Source: Bacteroidaceae bacterium (GTDB lineage Bacteria > Bacteroidota > Bacteroidia > Bacteroidales > Bacteroidaceae). From it: 18,526 nt of DNA. Under the pieces are notes generated by a model. It was not told the DNA's origin. It saw only the letters and a list, made by a program, of their open reading frames with translations, and did no database searches. Numbering within the stretch: position 1 is the first letter of the stretch; the number at the start of each line of letters is the position of its first letter. The stretch covers positions 1-18,526 of the forward strand of contig JAEEOD010000408.1 in assembly GCA_016284115.1 (NCBI GenBank), read 5' to 3'. Of the stretch, positions 16,990 to 18,526 are shown one piece after another. A program made the translations under genes and the position numbers.

Positions 16990-17004
16990 AGTAAGAGTTA
17001 AAAA

Positions 17005-17354
17005 CAGTTGGTCGGCTTGTCGCGTGTATCTTCGGGATGCAGGAGGAAAGTCCGGGCAATACAGAGCATTCCACTTCTTAACGGGAAGCAGTCCGCGAGG
17101 GTTGAGTAAAGCAGAAGAAAACAACCGCCTCTTCGGAGGTAAGGGTGAGAAGGTGGGGTAAGAGCCTACCAGTCTTGTGGTGACATAAGAGCTGTGCTTC
17201 TTGGAAGTTGAAAGGTCATGTAAACTGGCGCTATAAGGGCTGCTCGTCCAATGCCAGAGGGTGGACCGATAAAGCCTGTTGGTGACAGCAGGCTCAGATA
17301 AATGACAGGCACCCTACTTTTGTGGGGTACAGAACCCGGCTTACAGACCAACTG
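17005..17354 (+). ncRNA. rnpB: RNase P RNA, bacterial class A
   Basis: The ribozyme that trims the 5' leader of precursor tRNAs together with the RnpA protein. Universally conserved blocks are present: GGAGGAAAGTCCGGGC at 17042-17057 (first P4 strand and CR-I) and ACAGAACCCGGCTTACAGACC at 17329-17349 (CR-V and second P4 strand). The ends pair over 9 bp as helix P1 (CAGTTGGTC at 17005-17013 with GACCAACTG at 17346-17354). A GGTAAGGGTGAGAAGGTG block and a GAGGGTGGACCGATAAAGCC block lie in the expected order between them. About 350 nt, the usual length. P1 is followed directly by TTTTTT (17355-17360), which can act as a terminator. The gene has its own promoter and lies between the YihY-type gene and the convergent dipeptidase gene. 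Confidence 0.96.
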
Positions 17355-17418
17355 TTTTTTTATTGCTAACGAGAGATTATTTCCTCCCTCACGGGGAAGA
17401 AAAGAAGTCCCATAAAAA

Positions 17419-17439
17419 GAGCCTCATTATAGAGGCTCA
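17419..17439. terminator. Bidirectional terminator between rnpB and the dipeptidase gene
   Basis: GAGCCTC and GAGGCTC form a 7-bp stem around ATTATA, with TATTTTT on the right and AAAAA on the left (TTTTT when read on the minus strand). It lies within about 10 nt of the dipeptidase stop codon. Boundaries are good to one or two bases. Confidence 0.75.
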
Positions 17440-17445
17440 TTATTT

Positions 17446-18237
17446 TTATCGTTTAATCTGTTTCACAGGGAATGTGAAATAGATGTCGGGGAAAGGTTCA
17501 TCACCCAAAGTGAAGTGCCACCATTCTGAATCCACCGGTTTGAAACCATGACGAAGCATCGCCTGACGCAATAACATACGATTGGCAAATTGCTCAGCCG
17601 TGATGGAGCGCCCCACAGGACTCTTGCTATTGTCACCTGTATATTCTCCAGTTTCAGGATTGCCACAGAAGTCAGGATGACTCTCCACACCAAACCAGTC
17701 GAACGTGCCACCCATATCCACTTCCTTCTCTGTGGCCATATCAAACAAGGTGAGATCCACCGTTGAGCCGCGAGTATGACCACTCTTCTCCATGATATAA
17801 TCTTGTGGGAAAAGAACATCCTTATTCAAATCAGGATAAAAATAAGCCTTCATGAGCGTATCAGAGATATCTTTTGCCCAACGCACAAAATGATCCACTC
17901 CTTTCTGAGGACGGTAGGCATCATAAATCTTCAATCTGTAGCCTTGCGCCATCACATCTTTACTCACCGCCTGCAAACTATCGGCTGCTCTACGAGTCAA
18001 AAGAGCTGTTGGCTCCAGATAACCATCAATGCGCTTGCCCACAAAATTATAGGTACTGAAATAGCGTATCTCCAAAATAGCATCTGGCACAACATCTGTA
18101 ATGGTTACAAACTCACTGCTATCATCGGTTGCAAGCACAACTTGTTTGTTTTCAATCGATTTAGCACAAGTAATTACCAAACAAACGATGACGGCCACAG
18201 CACTGGCAATAAGAGCATATTTCAAATTCTTTTTCAT
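17446..18237 (-). CDS. D-Ala-D-Ala dipeptidase, VanX/DdpX type (M15D)
   Basis: 263 residues. The N-terminus (KKNLKYALIASAVAVIVCLVITC) is a signal or membrane anchor; Cys24 in a VITC context may be a lipobox, which would place the enzyme in the periplasm on a membrane. The peptidase domain fits the VanX family: SGHTRGSTVDLTL carries zinc ligands His154 and Asp161 with the same seven-residue spacing as VanX His116/Asp123, and EWWH supplies the base Glu238 and zinc ligand His241. The enzyme splits D-alanyl-D-alanine. With no vanH, vanA or two-component regulator nearby, a role in peptidoglycan recycling or D-Ala scavenging is likelier than vancomycin resistance. It follows the riboflavin synthase gene by 24 nt, and an A/T inverted repeat covers its start codon. 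It ends at the terminator shared with rnpB. Confidence 0.9.
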   Translation of the reverse strand: MKKNLKYALIASAVAVIVCLVITCAKSIENKQVVLATDDSSEFVTITDVVPDAILEIRYFSTYNFVGKRIDGYLEPTALLTRRAADSLQAVSKDVMAQGYRLKIYDAYRPQKGVDHFVRWAKDISDTLMKAYFYPDLNKDVLFPQDYIMEKSGHTRGSTVDLTLFDMATEKEVDMGGTFDWFGVESHPDFCGNPETGEYTGDNSKSPVGRSITAEQFANRMLLRQAMLRHGFKPVDSEWWHFTLGDEPFPDIYFTFPVKQIKR

Positions 18238-18262
18238 AATTATATAATAGTTATATAATTAT
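18236..18262 (-). repeat. A/T-only inverted repeat over the dipeptidase start codon
   Basis: Two 12-base arms made only of A and T (18236-18247 and 18251-18262) pair perfectly around a 3-base spacer. On the minus-strand RNA the hairpin begins in the riboflavin synthase stop codon and ends in the AU of the dipeptidase AUG. Confidence 0.7.
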
Positions 18263-18526
18263 CATTTGTACTCCATCAGTCGGCTGATGTATTTGCCAAT
18301 GATATCGAACTCAAGGTTGACCACAGAACCTACCTTGATGTTGTGGAAATTGGTATTCTCAAAGGTGTAAGGGATAATGGCGACCTGGAAGGTGTCATCT
18401 GTGGGGTTGCAAACTGTGAGGCTGACACCATTTACCGTAACTGAGCCTTTATCTACAGTAAAATAACCTCGCTGTGCCATCGCCTTATCAAAAGTATATT
18501 TGAAAGTGAAATAGTAGCTGCCATCG
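18262..18526 (-). CDS. ribE: Riboflavin synthase, C-terminal part (5' end outside window)
   Basis: The minus-strand frame is open from the right edge of the window to a TGA at 18262, giving the last 87 residues. The stretch [13 protein letters not shown] is the signature of a lumazine-binding barrel of riboflavin synthase (alpha chain), the trimeric enzyme that dismutates two 6,7-dimethyl-8-ribityllumazine molecules into riboflavin. The rest ([29 protein letters not shown] and a tail KYISRLM) matches the second barrel and the C-terminal helix. The Met at 18480 is internal, since homology continues upstream of it. It is co-directional with, and 24 nt before, the dipeptidase gene. Confidence 0.93.
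   Translation of the reverse strand, partial: DGSYYFTFKYTFDKAMAQRGYFTVDKGSVTVNGVSLTVCNPTDDTFQVAIIPYTFENTNFHNIKVGSVVNLEFDIIGKYISRLMEYK

Noticed and set aside
17446..18237. Vancomycin resistance determinant
   Set aside because: Only the dipeptidase is present; no VanH, ligase or VanRS genes are nearby, and chromosomal VanX-like dipeptidases exist in bacteria without resistance.
17776..18258. 160-codon plus-strand open frame opposite the dipeptidase gene
   Set aside because: Antisense to the VanX-type gene with all catalytic motifs; no promoter and no family resemblance.

Overview
The window looks like chromosomal DNA of a Bacteroidales member, most likely Prevotella/Segatella or a close relative. 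This rests on several things seen together: promoters of the Bacteroidetes type (TTTG ~20 nt TAnnTTTG), AT-rich leaders with almost no Shine-Dalgarno sequences, secreted carbohydrate-active enzymes whose signal peptides end in a cleavage site before Gln, and a NagB-like/PIG-L fusion protein of a kind I know from Bacteroides. I see no insertion sequence, phage gene, tRNA or CRISPR array.

Left part (1-8959, all plus strand): a glycan-degradation block. It holds the 3' end of a CE1-type esterase, a strong terminator, a fusion of a catalytically altered glucosamine-6-phosphate deaminase-like domain to a PIG-L/LmbE deacetylase, a complete secreted CE1 esterase, a GH2 beta-galactosidase-type lipoprotein and a secreted GH106-type (alpha-L-rhamnosidase family) hydrolase. 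GH2 and GH106 are 12 nt apart and share a promoter at about 3646. Together they suggest trimming of a rhamnose- and galactose-containing, esterified plant polysaccharide such as rhamnogalacturonan side chains. No SusC/SusD pair is in view, so this is either the edge of a larger utilisation locus or a stand-alone set.

Middle part (8960-16918): after a bidirectional terminator come a minus-strand SDR oxidoreductase, a divergent AraC-family regulator, a minus-strand secreted alpha/beta-hydrolase, and a plus-strand run of an MFS transporter, a GH31 alpha-xylosidase and a YihY/BrkB-type membrane protein with a C-terminal winged-helix-like extension. A 13-base motif (TTTGTCCTWAAGG) occurs both in the GH2 promoter and in the SDR-AraC intergenic region. 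This makes the AraC protein a candidate regulator of the GH2-GH106 operon.

Right part (16919-18526): a housekeeping stretch with the class A RNase P RNA gene (rnpB) and its own promoter, a bidirectional terminator, and on the minus strand a riboflavin synthase gene (cut by the window edge) followed by a VanX/DdpX-type D-Ala-D-Ala dipeptidase. A perfect A/T-only inverted repeat covers the junction of these two genes.

I did not find a clearly new multi-gene system. The most unusual items are the NagB-like domain that has lost its catalytic residues, the possible shared operator, and the AT hairpin over the dipeptidase start codon.
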